This document shows, piece by piece, positions 28,807-39,500 of a DNA stretch of 64,000 bases. Position 1 is the first letter of the stretch. The number at the start of each line of letters is the position of its first letter. Source of the stretch: Candidatus Soleaferrea massiliensis AP7 (GTDB taxonomy: Bacteria > Bacillota > Clostridia > Oscillospirales > Ruminococcaceae); the NCBI RefSeq assembly GCF_000820765.1, contig NZ_CCYH01000006.1, forward strand, positions 1 to 64,000, in the 5' to 3' direction. The position numbers and the translations under genes were made by a program. The notes under the pieces were generated by a model. That model was not told where the DNA came from. It did no database searches and saw nothing but the letters and a program-made list of their open reading frames with translations.

Positions 28807-28834
28807 AGTATAGCACATTTTTCGATGATGTCAA
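28807..28834 (-). promoter_or_regulatory. Promoter of the riboswitch-antiporter transcript
   Basis: On the minus strand TTGACA (28829-28834) and TATACT (28807-28812), with an extended TGC before the -10, are 16 bp apart. The start point would be near 28800, directly before the aptamer. Confidence 0.75.
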
Positions 28835-28925
28835 GACCAAAAAGATGAAATTTGGAAACGGCATCCTGTTTCCTGCGCAAATTTCATCCTATTTCACAGG
28901 ATGGGCAAACAAATCGATATTTTTG

Positions 28926-28934
28926 TGCTATAAT
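28926..28934 (+). promoter_or_regulatory. Extended -10 promoter of the phospholipase D-like gene
   Basis: TGC-TATAAT (28926-28934) precedes the ATG at 28966 by about 30 bp. The -35 region (CAAACA) is weak, as is common with extended -10 promoters. Confidence 0.5.
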
Positions 28935-28965
28935 GAAGAAAATCATCTGAAGGGAAGGACGGGAT

Positions 28966-30402
28966 ATGTCCCATTATCTGAAAAAAGGCATCCTTGCGGT
29001 GCTTCTTCTATACGCAGCCTATCTGCTGATCGCAGGCGTGTTCAGCTATCTCTGGCCGACGCCGGTCAAGGAGGAGGACCGCGAACGCTTCAACGCCGCC
29101 GACCTCCTTGGGGATGGAACCGAGGGCGTGGACCGCGCCGCATTGGTGGAGGATGAGCACGACGCTTTTTCCCGGCGCATAGAACTGATCCGCTCGGCAA
29201 AGCGGGAACTGGATGTCTGCTGTCACTGCGCCAAGGCCGGTGAAACGGTCGACTGTCTGTTCGCGGAGCTTCTCAAGGCGGCCGGCCGCGGCGTCAAGGT
29301 CCGCATCCTGATGGACGGCACGGTCAGCGGCATGACGGGCAGCCGCCGGAACATCCCGCTCGCCATGCAGGCGCATGAAAATATCGAATTCCGGTATTAT
29401 AACCCCATCAACCTGCTGGAGCCGTGGAAGTGGAATGTCCTGCTGCACGACAAATTCCTGATTGCCGACGACCGGTTGCTGCTGCTCGGCGGCCGCAATA
29501 TCGGCGACGAGTACTTCGATCCGCCGCAGTATGACGGCAAGGTCACCCATGACCGGGATGTTCTGGTGATAAACACGGCCGCCGGAACCGATCGAACGGG
29601 TGACAGCGTCATCCATCAGGCAAAGGCCTATATGGACCGGCTCTGGAACGAACCAGACGCCAAGCCGGTTGCCATGTCCAGGACAAAATATGAGGCCGCC
29701 CAGTCCGAACAGCAGCGGCTGCTGGATGTTGCCGAACGCTGGGAAAACACCTGGCCCGGCTACTACCTGCCCAAGCAGGACTGTATGCAGATTTCTGTGC
29801 CGACCGGCAAAATCACATTGCTGACCGGCCCGGTTCATACCTTTAAGAAAGAACCCATCGTGGCCTATCAGCTCTTCGAGCTGCTGAAAATCGGCGACGA
29901 TGTGCTGATACAGACTCCCTACGCCACCGCGAACCCGCAGACACTGCGCGCTCTGCGCAGCATTGCACAGCACGCGTCCTCCGCGCGCCTGCTGACAAAC
30001 TCGATGGCATCCTCGCCGAACTATCCGGCCTTTTCCGCCTATATCAGCAACCGCAGCCGGTTTGTAGAAACCGGTGTGCGGATCAGCGAGTATCAAAGCG
30101 CCGATTCGATTCACGGCAAATCCTTTTTGATGGACGGCCACATCGCCGCGGTCGGCTCCTTAAACCTGGACGACCGCAGCCTGTACATCGATACCGAGAC
30201 GATGCTCGTCATCGACAGCGAGCCGTTCTACCGGCAGCTGCGAAGCGAGTTGGACCAGCTGCTGGCACAGAGCGCGCCGGTCGGCCAGGATAACCGGTAT
30301 TTATCGCAGAACAGTGTGGAAATCCTGCCGGTATCGGTCTCCAAAAAGATCATCATGGGGCTTGTTTCGATCTTTTCAAATCTTTTCCGCTTTCTTATAT
30401 AA
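28966..30402 (+). CDS. Phospholipase D / cardiolipin synthase-like protein
   Basis: This 478-residue protein has an N-terminal membrane anchor (about 8-27) and two HKD half-sites. Motif 1 is LLHDKFLIADD followed by GGRNIGDEYF; motif 2 is SIHGKSFLMDGHIAAVGSLN. Enzymes of this family transfer phosphatidyl groups to make cardiolipin or cleave phosphodiesters. The single N-terminal span and spacing fit the PLD-family proteins often annotated as cardiolipin synthase-like. AAGGGAAGGA lies before the ATG. It is divergent from the antiporter. Activity on cardiolipin is not proven by sequence. Confidence 0.88.
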   Translation: MSHYLKKGILAVLLLYAAYLLIAGVFSYLWPTPVKEEDRERFNAADLLGDGTEGVDRAALVEDEHDAFSRRIELIRSAKRELDVCCHCAKAGETVDCLFAELLKAAGRGVKVRILMDGTVSGMTGSRRNIPLAMQAHENIEFRYYNPINLLEPWKWNVLLHDKFLIADDRLLLLGGRNIGDEYFDPPQYDGKVTHDRDVLVINTAAGTDRTGDSVIHQAKAYMDRLWNEPDAKPVAMSRTKYEAAQSEQQRLLDVAERWENTWPGYYLPKQDCMQISVPTGKITLLTGPVHTFKKEPIVAYQLFELLKIGDDVLIQTPYATANPQTLRALRSIAQHASSARLLTNSMASSPNYPAFSAYISNRSRFVETGVRISEYQSADSIHGKSFLMDGHIAAVGSLNLDDRSLYIDTETMLVIDSEPFYRQLRSELDQLLAQSAPVGQDNRYLSQNSVEILPVSVSKKIIMGLVSIFSNLFRFLI

Positions 30403-30626
30403 TTGTTACCCTCCCCATCACATTTTCGGCTTTTATCGGGTATTGCCCAGCACCCTTTCGCCTCACTCCAATCAGCTGCCGGCTGCAAGCCATCCGCTCA
30501 ATCGAATGACCTTCCGTGCCCGCATTCCACCGAACCCTATGACTGTTTTGCGCACAGCAATCATTTCCGTTTCGTCCGAACAGCTTTTAAAGACACCTAT
30601 CTGAGACATACAAAAAGGAGGATTCC
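30403..30626. other. Short intergenic region, nothing recognised
   Basis: No gene, terminator or clear promoter is seen between the phospholipase D-like gene and the YjbR gene. Confidence 0.4.
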
Positions 30627-30965
30627 ATGACAAGAGAAGAACTGGCCGCTTACTGCCTGCAGTATGAGGATGCCGCTCCATTTGCGCCGTTTGATGAGGA
30701 TAAGCTGATCATCCGGCACAAAAGCAATGGGAAATGGTTCGCACTTATTATGACGCTTGACGGCCGGCTGTGCATCAATTTGAAGTGTGATCCCATCGAG
30801 GCGGACATGCTGCGCCGCGCTTATCGCGGTGTGACACCCGGCTGGCATATGAACAAAACGCATTGGAACACCGTTGCCGTCGATACAGATGTCCCACAAC
30901 AGGAGCTTCTCCGGATGATCGGCGAAAGCTTCCGCCTGACCGCCCCGCGGGCTTCGAAACGATAA
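30627..30965 (+). CDS. MmcQ/YjbR family protein
   Basis: This 112-residue protein fits the YjbR (CyaY-like fold) family of possible DNA-binding proteins. It has DAAPFAPFDEDKLIIRHKSNGKWFALI, KCDPIEADMLRR, GVTPGWHMNKTHWNTV and a C-terminal LLRMIGESFRLTA helix. The W-H-x-N-K-x-H-W motif is the family hallmark. AAGGAGG at ideal spacing fixes the start. A terminator follows directly, so it is a single-gene or last-gene unit. Function is unknown. Confidence 0.85.
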   Translation: MTREELAAYCLQYEDAAPFAPFDEDKLIIRHKSNGKWFALIMTLDGRLCINLKCDPIEADMLRRAYRGVTPGWHMNKTHWNTVAVDTDVPQQELLRMIGESFRLTAPRASKR

Positions 30966-30997
30966 AACCATCTGTTAAAAAATAATACAGTCTATAG

Positions 30998-31025
30998 AAA
31001 AAGGAAACCGTTTGGTTTCTTTTTT
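30998..31025 (+). terminator. Terminator after the YjbR gene
   Basis: A 12-bp stem with one G-U pair (AAAAAGGAAACC, loop GTTT) ends in a run of seven T residues, 32 bp past the stop. Confidence 0.75.
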
Positions 31026-31110
31026 TATGGATAGTTATGAAAATTTTTTTTCACTTCTATAAATCAAGCATAAACCTTTGCGCAACGTCTCGTATTTTCC
31101 ACAAAGATCG

Positions 31111-31139
31111 TTGACATTTGATATGGATTGGGTTAGAAT
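31111..31139 (+). promoter_or_regulatory. Promoter of the second reversed GH3 gene
   Basis: TTGACA (31111-31116), a 17-bp spacer and TAGAAT (31134-31139) are followed by a leader of about 220 nt. The cre-like sequence TGGAAACGATTGCA (31249-31262) lies in that leader. Confidence 0.7.
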
Positions 31140-31367
31140 ATGGCTTGCAACATAATTTTATAGTTTACACATAAATCCATGTAGATTGGCTGAAATCTTT
31201 GCTGGTTCTTGAACGCGAAATGACGATGCCTGTATTGTTTTTCGCCGATGGAAACGATTGCAAAACGAATTGGCCGATTTTTGCAGCTTCCCCTGTCCGG
31301 GAAGTGTCAAACACCGCAAAGAGTTGTAAAAGAGGAAAGAACAGAAAAAGGAATGAAGGAGTTTAAC

Positions 31368-34300
31368 ATGAAGAGATTCAAAAGACTGGTCTGTGCCGTG
31401 CTGTCCTGCGCGATGATCGCAACCATGGTTCCGGCGTCGTTTGTCAGCGCCGAGGAACTGCCGGGACTGTCCGACGTCTCGCGTCAGGCGGCGGCGGAAG
31501 GCGCTGTCCTGCTCAAGAATGAAAACGATACCCTCCCGGTGGGCCCGGATGAGGAAATCTCGGTCTTCGGCCGTGTGCAGATCGACTATTTCCGAACCGG
31601 ATACGGCTCCGGGGGCTACGTGCACCCATCTAAAACCGTCAATTTCCTGGAGGGCTTCCGGCAGAACCCGAACATCAAGGTCAACGAGGAGCTCGCCGGC
31701 ATTTATGAGGACTGGTGTAAAAAGAATCCCGCCAGCGAGGGCTCCGGCTGGGGCAACTGGCCGTACTACCATGCCGAAATGCCGCTGACCGATGAGATCG
31801 TCGACGCTGCGGCAAAGGTTTCCGGCACCGCCGTCGTCGTAATCGGACGCGCGGCCGGCGAGGACCGCGAATGCAAGCTGCAGGAGGGCAGCTACTACCT
31901 GACAAAAACCGAGAAGGAGATGCTCGCTAAGGTCACCGCGAAATTTGACAAGGTGGCCGTCCTGCTCAACATCGGCAACATCATCGACATGAGCTGGACC
32001 AGGGATTACGACATCGACGCCATCCTGCTTTCCTGGCAAGGCGGCATGGAGGGCGGAAAGGCCGCCGCAGACGTCATCAGCGGCGACGTGACCCCATCCG
32101 GCAAGCTGGCCGCCACGATCGCCAACACCTACAACGATTATCCGAGCGCCAAGAATTTCGGCGGCGCCAATTACAACAACTATGCCGAGGATATCTTCGT
32201 CGGCTACCGCTACTTTGAAACCTTCGCGCCCGAGGATGTGATGTACGGATTCGGCTACGGCCTGTCCTACACCGACTTCAGCATTACGACCAACAGCGTC
32301 ACCGCTGGGGAAAACGCCATCAGCGTCGATGTGACCGTCGAGAACACCGGCAGCGTCAAGGGCAAGGAGGTCGTGCAGGTTTACTACGGCGCGCCGCAGG
32401 GCAAGCTCGGCAAGGCCGCGAAATCGCTGGCCGCCTATGCGAAAACCGGCGTCCTGTATCCGGGAGAAACCCAGGATATGACGCTGACCTTTCAGATCGA
32501 CTCGATGACCTCCTATGATGATGCTGGCAAAACCGGCCGCAAGTCCGCCTATGTGCTGGAAGCCGGCAACTACCCAATCTATGTCGGTGATTCGGTTCGC
32601 GGTGCAAGTGAACAGGGTGTTTACACACTTGATACCCTGAAGGTGGTCGAACAGCTTGAAGAGGCGCTTGCTCCTGTTGAGAGCTTTGACAGGATGACCG
32701 CCTTCGAACAGGAGGACGGCACCATCGGCCGGCAGTCCGAAGCGGTTCCGCTGAGGGTCTCGGACCTCTATCAGCGCATCGAGGACAACCTGCCCGATGA
32801 AATCGCGTTCACCGGCGATCTCGGCTACACGCTGGCCGATGTTCAGAACGGCTCCGTCTCCATCGAACAGTTCGTCGCACAGCTTGAGGTCGCCGACCTC
32901 GCCCGGCTCTGCCGCGGTGCGGGCGGCATGCAGTCCTCGCTTGGACGCCCGGGCAACGCCGGCGTATTCGGCGGTGTGGAATCCAATCTGCGCGACATGG
33001 GCATCTCCCCGATCAGCTGCTGCGACGGCCCGTCCGGCATCCGCATGCGCGATTCCGACGCGGCTTCGCTGGTTCCGATCGGTTCGGCGCTCGCCAGCAC
33101 CTGGAATGACGAGCTGGTCGAAAGGGTGTACAACCTGCTCGGACAGGAACTGAACCTCAATGAGGTCGACGTGCTGCTGGCTCCGGGCATGAACATCCAG
33201 CGCGATGTGCTGGCCGGCCGCAACTTCGAATACTTCTCCGAAGACCCGCTGATCACCGGCATGATGGGCGCGGCGGTCACCCGCGGCGTACAGTCCACCG
33301 GCGCGGCGGTCTGCGCGAAGCACTTCGCCGCCAACAACCAGGAGACCAACCGCAAAAAGCATGACTCCCGCGTCTCGGAGCGCGCGCTGCGCGAGATCTA
33401 CCTGAAGGGCTTTGAAATCTGCGTCAAGACGGCGAACCCATACACGATCATGTCCGCCTACAATAAAATCAACGGCGTCTTCTGCTGCTACAATTATGAT
33501 CTGATGACCACCATCCTGCGTGAGGAATGGGGATGGGACGGCGTCGTCATGACCGACTGGAGCATGCAGCCGGGAACCGACCCGAACAATGCGAATATCA
33601 CCGACAACGCTTACCGCGTACAGGCGCAGGTTGACCTGTACATGCCCGGCAACTACTCGAACGACTCGATTGAAAACTCGATCAGCAAGGGCGGCCTGAC
33701 GACCGGCGAGGTTCAGCGGTCGGTCGTCAATATCCTGAACTATGTGCTGAAATCCCCGAAATTCGCACGCGACAACGGCCTCGAACCCCCGGTATATGTC
33801 CCGGGCGAGAACTATTTTTCCGTGCGGAAGGATGCTTCCGGCGATCCGCGGCTGACTCAGCTGACCATTGACGGCAAGAAGATCAGCACCTTCAACCCGC
33901 TTATCGTGGACTACAACGTCTTCACCAGGGACTTTACACAGCTTCCGGTTGTGGCTGCCGGCGCGGCGGACGGCGTATCCCTGCGCATCGAGCAGGCCAC
34001 TGCCGAAAATCCGGTCGCTTCGGTCTACACCAGCGAAGGACGCGAAGAGCTTATCTACCGCGTGCGGTTCTCAGACGATGCGTTTATGCCGCCGGTGGTC
34101 GAGAATCCAACCTATGCGTACCTCAGAAACATCTATGTCGACGGCCAGCCGCTGGCAGGCTTCTATTCGAGCATCTATGAATATGAGACCATCAGCAGCA
34201 ACGTCGCAAATCCGGTTATCACGGTCGACGCGCCGGATGGCGTAGATGCGGCCGTCAGCTACGACCCCGATACCCAGAAAGCACTGATCCGCGCTCAGTC

Positions 34301-36017
34301 CAACCATCAGGCGGTCGAATACACCGTGCAGTTCACCGCCGGACCGCAGAGCGACGACTTCGACGGCGACGCGCTGCAGGATTTCTGGACGGTGAACGAC
34401 CGCAACGGCAACCTCAGCGTCCAGAACGGCGCGCTGAACATCATCACCGAGTACGGCGACATCTATGGCCCGAATGACCACTTGAAAAACTGGATTTCCC
34501 AGCCTGCGGGCGGCAACTGGGATGCGGTCACCAAGCTGAGCTTTGACAAGCTCCCCTCGGATAAATACCATCAGCTGGGCCTGATGATCATGCAGGATAA
34601 GGACAACTACATCCATTTCCGCTTTGAAAATGCCGGAAACCTGCGTATGCGCCTGAATCAGGAGACCAACGGCACCAGCAAAAATTTGAAGGACAACACC
34701 TCGTATCCGTCCAAAATCTCGGATACGTTGTATATGAAGGTCACCAAGCGCGGCACGACCTACAACTTTTATATGAGTGTGGACGGCGTCAACTATACCG
34801 ACATGGGCACACCGGTCACCGCCAACTATGTAAGTCCGAAGTTTGTGCTGGCGTCGATGAACGGCACCGGTGAGATCAGCCCGATCCATGTCCAGTACGA
34901 TTATGTACACTTTGAAATGGAACAGGCTGAGGAACATGAGCCGGTTGTGATCTCCGCTTCCCAGCCAAGCCGTATCAAGGCCGCTGAGGATTACACGTCC
35001 ATCTCCTCCGGACTGATCACCGAAAACTGCACCGACGAAGGCGGCGGGCTGAACGTCGGCTCCGCGGCGGTCGGCAGATATCTGCTTTACAACATCGATG
35101 TCGAGAAGGACGGCTATTACGAGGTCAGCCCGCGTATCGCCAGCAACCGGGACTCGCTGTACCAGATGCAGTTCGGCATTGAGGTGGACGGACAGCCGGC
35201 CGCATCGTTTATGCAGCTCGGCGGTACCGGCGGATGGCAGAACTGGATCACGATGGACCCGCAGAAGGTTTATCTGACCGCAGGAAGCCACAAGCTCAAA
35301 TTCTACTACAACTGCGACGGCCTGAACATCAACTGGCTGCAGTTCGATTACATGGCGGCGCACGCCGTCACGGCCGCCCCGGTGGAAGGCACCGAGGTCG
35401 TGTTCTCCCAGACCGAAGCGGTTCGCGGCGATACCGTCACGTTCAGCATCCATGTCACCGACGAGAGCATGGCGCTTGATTCCGTCAAAGCCATGTCCGG
35501 CGAAGACGAGGTAAACATCCGCAAACGCGGCGATGGCAGCTACACCTTTGAGATGCCGGATGGTCCGGTCGTCGTGAGCATACAGCTCAAGACGCTGGAA
35601 AGCGACCTTATTTCCGACAGTCTGGCCATCGACCGTGAGAACGGTTATCTTGCTGATCTCACCGCCGGCATGACCGCCGATGAAATTCTGTCGCAGCTTA
35701 GCGGAACCAACGGCGGAACCGTTGCGGTTGCCGACCAGGACGGCAATGCTGTCACCGGGGACCGGAAGATCGGCACCGGCTTCACGGTCAGCCTGACGAT
35801 GGGCGAAACCGTGCTGGACAGTCTGACCGCTGTTGTCATGGGGGATGTCACCGGCGAAGGCCAACAGGGTGTACAGGATCTGTTGGGCATTAAAGCCCAT
35901 ATCCTTGGCGCGGATGTGCTGGAAGGCGCATATCTGCGTGCTGCCGATATGGATCATAACGGCAGAATCAATGTGCTTGATCTGCTTCGGCTGAAGCTTG
36001 ATATTTTGAACGGCTGA
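31368..36017 (+). CDS. Secreted GH3 beta-glycosidase, reversed domain order, with lectin-like, CBM6 and dockerin modules
   Basis: This secreted enzyme of 1549 residues starts at 31368, where AAGGAG at 6-nt spacing precedes a clean signal peptide; the longer frame to 31248 has no ribosome site. The GH3 C-terminal domain comes first (about 30-300), then Fn3-like (305-420), then the GH3 barrel (about 480-790) with KHFAANNQE and nucleophile VVMTDWS (near D730). A concanavalin-like sandwich similar to those after GH43 enzymes (about 996-1185; FRFENAGNLRMRL), a CBM6-like module (1195-1330), an Ig-like stretch, an X module and a dockerin (1489-1549) follow. The first dockerin loop (DVTGEGQQGVQD) is weak and the second (DMDHNGRINVLD) canonical. 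Beta-glucosidase or beta-xylosidase activity is likely. Confidence 0.93.
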   Translation: MKRFKRLVCAVLSCAMIATMVPASFVSAEELPGLSDVSRQAAAEGAVLLKNENDTLPVGPDEEISVFGRVQIDYFRTGYGSGGYVHPSKTVNFLEGFRQNPNIKVNEELAGIYEDWCKKNPASEGSGWGNWPYYHAEMPLTDEIVDAAAKVSGTAVVVIGRAAGEDRECKLQEGSYYLTKTEKEMLAKVTAKFDKVAVLLNIGNIIDMSWTRDYDIDAILLSWQGGMEGGKAAADVISGDVTPSGKLAATIANTYNDYPSAKNFGGANYNNYAEDIFVGYRYFETFAPEDVMYGFGYGLSYTDFSITTNSVTAGENAISVDVTVENTGSVKGKEVVQVYYGAPQGKLGKAAKSLAAYAKTGVLYPGETQDMTLTFQIDSMTSYDDAGKTGRKSAYVLEAGNYPIYVGDSVRGASEQGVYTLDTLKVVEQLEEALAPVESFDRMTAFEQEDGTIGRQSEAVPLRVSDLYQRIEDNLPDEIAFTGDLGYTLADVQNGSVSIEQFVAQLEVADLARLCRGAGGMQSSLGRPGNAGVFGGVESNLRDMGISPISCCDGPSGIRMRDSDAASLVPIGSALASTWNDELVERVYNLLGQELNLNEVDVLLAPGMNIQRDVLAGRNFEYFSEDPLITGMMGAAVTRGVQSTGAAVCAKHFAANNQETNRKKHDSRVSERALREIYLKGFEICVKTANPYTIMSAYNKINGVFCCYNYDLMTTILREEWGWDGVVMTDWSMQPGTDPNNANITDNAYRVQAQVDLYMPGNYSNDSIENSISKGGLTTGEVQRSVVNILNYVLKSPKFARDNGLEPPVYVPGENYFSVRKDASGDPRLTQLTIDGKKISTFNPLIVDYNVFTRDFTQLPVVAAGAADGVSLRIEQATAENPVASVYTSEGREELIYRVRFSDDAFMPPVVENPTYAYLRNIYVDGQPLAGFYSSIYEYETISSNVANPVITVDAPDGVDAAVSYDPDTQKALIRAQSNHQAVEYTVQFTAGPQSDDFDGDALQDFWTVNDRNGNLSVQNGALNIITEYGDIYGPNDHLKNWISQPAGGNWDAVTKLSFDKLPSDKYHQLGLMIMQDKDNYIHFRFENAGNLRMRLNQETNGTSKNLKDNTSYPSKISDTLYMKVTKRGTTYNFYMSVDGVNYTDMGTPVTANYVSPKFVLASMNGTGEISPIHVQYDYVHFEMEQAEEHEPVVISASQPSRIKAAEDYTSISSGLITENCTDEGGGLNVGSAAVGRYLLYNIDVEKDGYYEVSPRIASNRDSLYQMQFGIEVDGQPAASFMQLGGTGGWQNWITMDPQKVYLTAGSHKLKFYYNCDGLNINWLQFDYMAAHAVTAAPVEGTEVVFSQTEAVRGDTVTFSIHVTDESMALDSVKAMSGEDEVNIRKRGDGSYTFEMPDGPVVVSIQLKTLESDLISDSLAIDRENGYLADLTAGMTADEILSQLSGTNGGTVAVADQDGNAVTGDRKIGTGFTVSLTMGETVLDSLTAVVMGDVTGEGQQGVQDLLGIKAHILGADVLEGAYLRAADMDHNGRINVLDLLRLKLDILNG

Positions 36018-36037
36018 TAATTTTTCAATCACCATAT

Positions 36038-36081
36038 AAAAGGCGCATGGCCGAACGAGTTTTGTTCGGCCATGCGCTTTT
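36038..36081 (+). terminator. Terminator of the second reversed GH3 gene
   Basis: A perfect 14-bp stem (GCGCATGGCCGAAC with its complement), extended by A4/T4, begins 20 bp past the stop. Confidence 0.75.
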
Positions 36082-36114
36082 GCTCTTTTAATGATTTGTG
36101 TGCTGGATGGATTG

Positions 36115-36231
36115 TCAATAGAAGTACAAAGAAGCGTTATGAAAAACTTCATAAGGAGTTTTCCAGCCTAAACACTTCCTGGGCCGAAGATTGATCAGCG
36201 CTGCGATCCGCCGAATGTCTTCTTCGTTCAT
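36115..36231 (-). pseudogene. Remnant of an IS30-family transposase C-terminus
   Basis: The last 38 codons read EDIRRIAALINLRPRK and CLGWKTPYEVFHNA, matching the well-known RPRKCLGWKTP end of IS30-type transposases. Upstream of this the frame has no similarity and no start, so only the tail survives. It marks an old insertion at this intergenic point. Confidence 0.8.
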
Positions 36232-36388
36232 GATTAACATGCATATATTCTCTCTCTTCTCTGCTAAGATGATGATAACAACACATTGGGATTTCCTCCT
36301 TTGGTATGTTTCGTCACTTACCAGTATACAGGATCTTTCTCCCTTTGTGTTGTTTCTTTCTTCTTTTGCTCTTATTATGATAATCCAC

Positions 36389-36480
36389 CCGCGCAAAAGA
36401 GTAACTGCCACCTTGCCAAGGCATCTTGGCAAAACAAAAGAGAACCCACCGCGTGCCGGCGCAGAGGGACTCCTGCGCTG
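36389..36480. repeat. Dispersed intergenic palindromic repeat, copy B
   Basis: CCGCGCAAAAGAGTAACTG, then the palindrome CTTGCCAAGGCATCTTGGCA, then AAACAAAAGAGAACCCACCGC, follow the same order as positions 77-135 (copy A). The palindrome is better paired than in copy A, while its loop differs, which suggests selection for the stem. It lies next to the transposase remnant. Confidence 0.55.
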
Positions 36481-36546
36481 AAAGCCGCATCGGTTCTATG
36501 ATCACACAGTCCGAACGGAATGCCGCCGTCGAAAGGCAGAGACGCA

Positions 36547-36588
36547 AAACACTCCCTGTCCCAACAGCCATCGGGACAGGGAGTGTTT
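36547..36588. terminator. Terminator of the desulfurase-thiI-fusion operon
   Basis: A perfect 16-bp stem (AAACACTCCCTGTCCC with its complement) lies just beyond the stop at 36596 on the minus strand. Confidence 0.75.
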
Positions 36589-36595
36589 CATCGTT

Positions 36596-39500
36596 CTATT
36601 GTATCGTGACACCCTGATAATAGTGGTTCAGTATTTGTCTGTAGCTCCAGCCATCCTGGATGGCGTAAAGATTCGCGCCCCATTGGCTCATGCCTGCGCC
36701 GTGCCCATAGCCCCAGGTTGTGATATAAAACTGTCCGTTTTGATAACGGATGAGAAACTTTGCACTGCGCAGATCAATCGAATCCCCTTTGAAGATGTCT
36801 TCGCGGAAGAACCGTCCGGTGATATCGGTCGTTTTTTTCAGCAGATTGTTATAATAGGTGGTTTTGCCGCAGATCGACATGCGGCCGATATAGCCGCCTT
36901 CTGTATAGTCAAGCACCTTGATCCATCCCGACGGGTCGCCGGACAGTGTGATGCCGGTCCTGTTCTGGATGCGCTTTTTGACCTCATCGGCGCTGTACAC
37001 CTTCGTGACCTCAAAATCCCGCGCCAGATAGTCATATTCGCTCTCGACGCTTTGAAGCTGTTTGGTCTCGTAGCCCCAAACATCCACCGCGGCGTTGGTA
37101 CTGCCGCCGCTGCAGGCAAAATACGGCGTGTAGACATACTGCCCGCCGATATACATAGCCTGTCCGAGCACGGAGCGGACAGCGGCCTGCACAGCCGGGC
37201 CGGGCGTGCGCATCGGCACGTAGGGATATGAGCCGGTCGCGTTGCTGTATTTGATATAGGTGTAGGCCGCCACGGCCTGCGCTTTCAAGGCTTCGGGATG
37301 AAACGAATCGTCCATCTCCGCGCCGACGACCTGACAGAGTACCGTATAGGCATCCTGATCCGCGCTGCTGCCGTTGACCTTCACCGTATAGGAAGAAGCG
37401 CGCGGCTGGCCCAGGGAGGAGGACAGCGGCAGATTCAGGGAAGAGGGAAGGGAAGCCGTGCCGGTATGCGTCATGACCGGCGCGTCCGCAGCTGCGGACG
37501 CTGTTTGGACGGACATGTTCGCAACAGGAACGGTATCGGATGCGGTATTTGGTGCGAAGCTCCAAGACAGAAGCCGCGCCGCCAGCAGGCTCTGCATCAG
37601 CGCGGTGTGCTGTGCGGCCGCCGCTGGGGATTCCACATCCGTCTGAGGGGCGGTATCGGCTGTATTTCGAACGCTGATCCCGCTGACAGCGGGGTTCTTT
37701 GTCCCGGAAACATTCACAGCCGGCCGTACAGCGCGGGCAGCGGATGTTGACAGCGGTGCGACGGCAGTGTGTGTGGCGGGCAGCGCGGCGGTCTGCGTCC
37801 CGTCCCCGCCTTCATCGCCGGACGCCTGTGACTCGCTCGGTTCGGTCGGCTCGCTCGGCGTCTCGGGAGCCGGCGGTTCAGGCTCTTCGCTCGGTTCTTC
37901 AGGGGATTCCTCGGGCGGCGCGGCCGATTCCTCCGGCTCGGAGTATTCGGGCCGCGAGTATTCCGGCTCCTCATACTGCGGACGGCTGGTTTCTTCGGGC
38001 CTGGAGCTGGTCTCAGGCTCGGATGCCTCGGAGGTCATCCCGCCGATGCTGGTGGTTTTAAAGTCCGGTTTGGTGCCGCCGTAGGTGCGGTACCAGATGT
38101 CCGGCATGAGCGGCGCGTAGTTGGCCTCGGACTTGGTGGTGTCCACCGATTCGCTCTCACCGGGCCGCACCCGGCGCGCCATAACGACCAGACGCGCATC
38201 ATAGAAATCGTAGACGCAGGTGGACAGTGTGATGAAGGTATCCCCCTTCTGGACGTCCACGCCGGTGCTGACCAGCGAGCGGTTCCGCGCCTGGTCGACG
38301 AAGTCCGTGAAATGCTCATCGTCGAGGTCGATGTAATTCTGATAATCGAACTGCAGGTCGGAGGTCTCGTTCGGATCGCTGATGAAGATCGAAAAGATCT
38401 TATAGGTGCCTGGCTGATAAACCGATTCGAAGCTGACGGTCGGATGATCCTTATAGAACGACGCTTCGCGGTACTTCTCGAGGTCGCCGAACATCTGTTT
38501 GTCCTGCATATTGTGGCCGTAGATGACCATATTGGTACTCGGCTTCTTTACGTCGACGCGGCTGTCGATGAAGATGGTGCCGTATTTGCTCTCTTTTTTA
38601 TCAAAATCGTGCTTGAGATAGTAATCATTGTTGTCGGTCTGCACGACCGGATAGCTGATGCCGGTGCCGTCAATGGATATCCAGCCCTTGATGTCGCGGT
38701 TGCGCAGGTATAAGGCGCGGAACTGCGGCTGATAGTCGTCCGGGTAGTCGTCGACGTCCACGGCGTTGCCGTAGAGGTTTGAGAGGTCGTTGTTCAGCGA
38801 GCGGTTGGATTCGCCGCCCAGGAAGTAGCTGAGCAGGAAGCCGCCCGCGACCAGCAGGACGATCAGCGCGATCAGGAAGATGATCTTGCGCACCTTCTCG
38901 CCGGTGGTATCGCCGCGGCAGGGGAACAGGTATTCCCGGATGCGCCGCAGGACGGATTTTTTCCTGGGAGGTTCCTCTTGAGTCCCGTTCTGAGATTCGA
39001 TCGGCAGTTCATCCGCTTTGAACGGGTCCTCGGCGGGCCTGCGCGGTTCGGGTTTCTTCGCCGGCTGGGGGACGGGCGCGGCAGACGGCTCCTCTTCCAC
39101 TGGATCGGGCTGTTCGAGGAATTGTAAGCATCCGAGCTCTCCGCACAGGATGCGCGCCGAACGAACCATGCCCCGCACGATGCCCGCGCTGCCCTCCAGA
39201 TAGAGCCGCAGCAGGTTCAGCAGATGCAGCGGCACAGTCTGGGAAGCGTCCGCGCCTTCTGGAATTGTCACCTTCTGCAGATAGATATTTTTGTCCTCCG
39301 CAAGCGCGATGTAACAGAAATCCTGTCCCGGCCGCGGATAGGTGGACGCGGCGGCAAGCGCGGCGTTTTGTTTGCTGCGCGCCTGAATGGCCGCGTAGGC
39401 GGCGGTCTGCGCGCTGTTCATCGCATAGCTGTCCAGCACCTCGGCGGGCACCGAAAGCGTCCCATCAAGCACGCCGTTCTGTGCGATATCCAGCGCGCCC

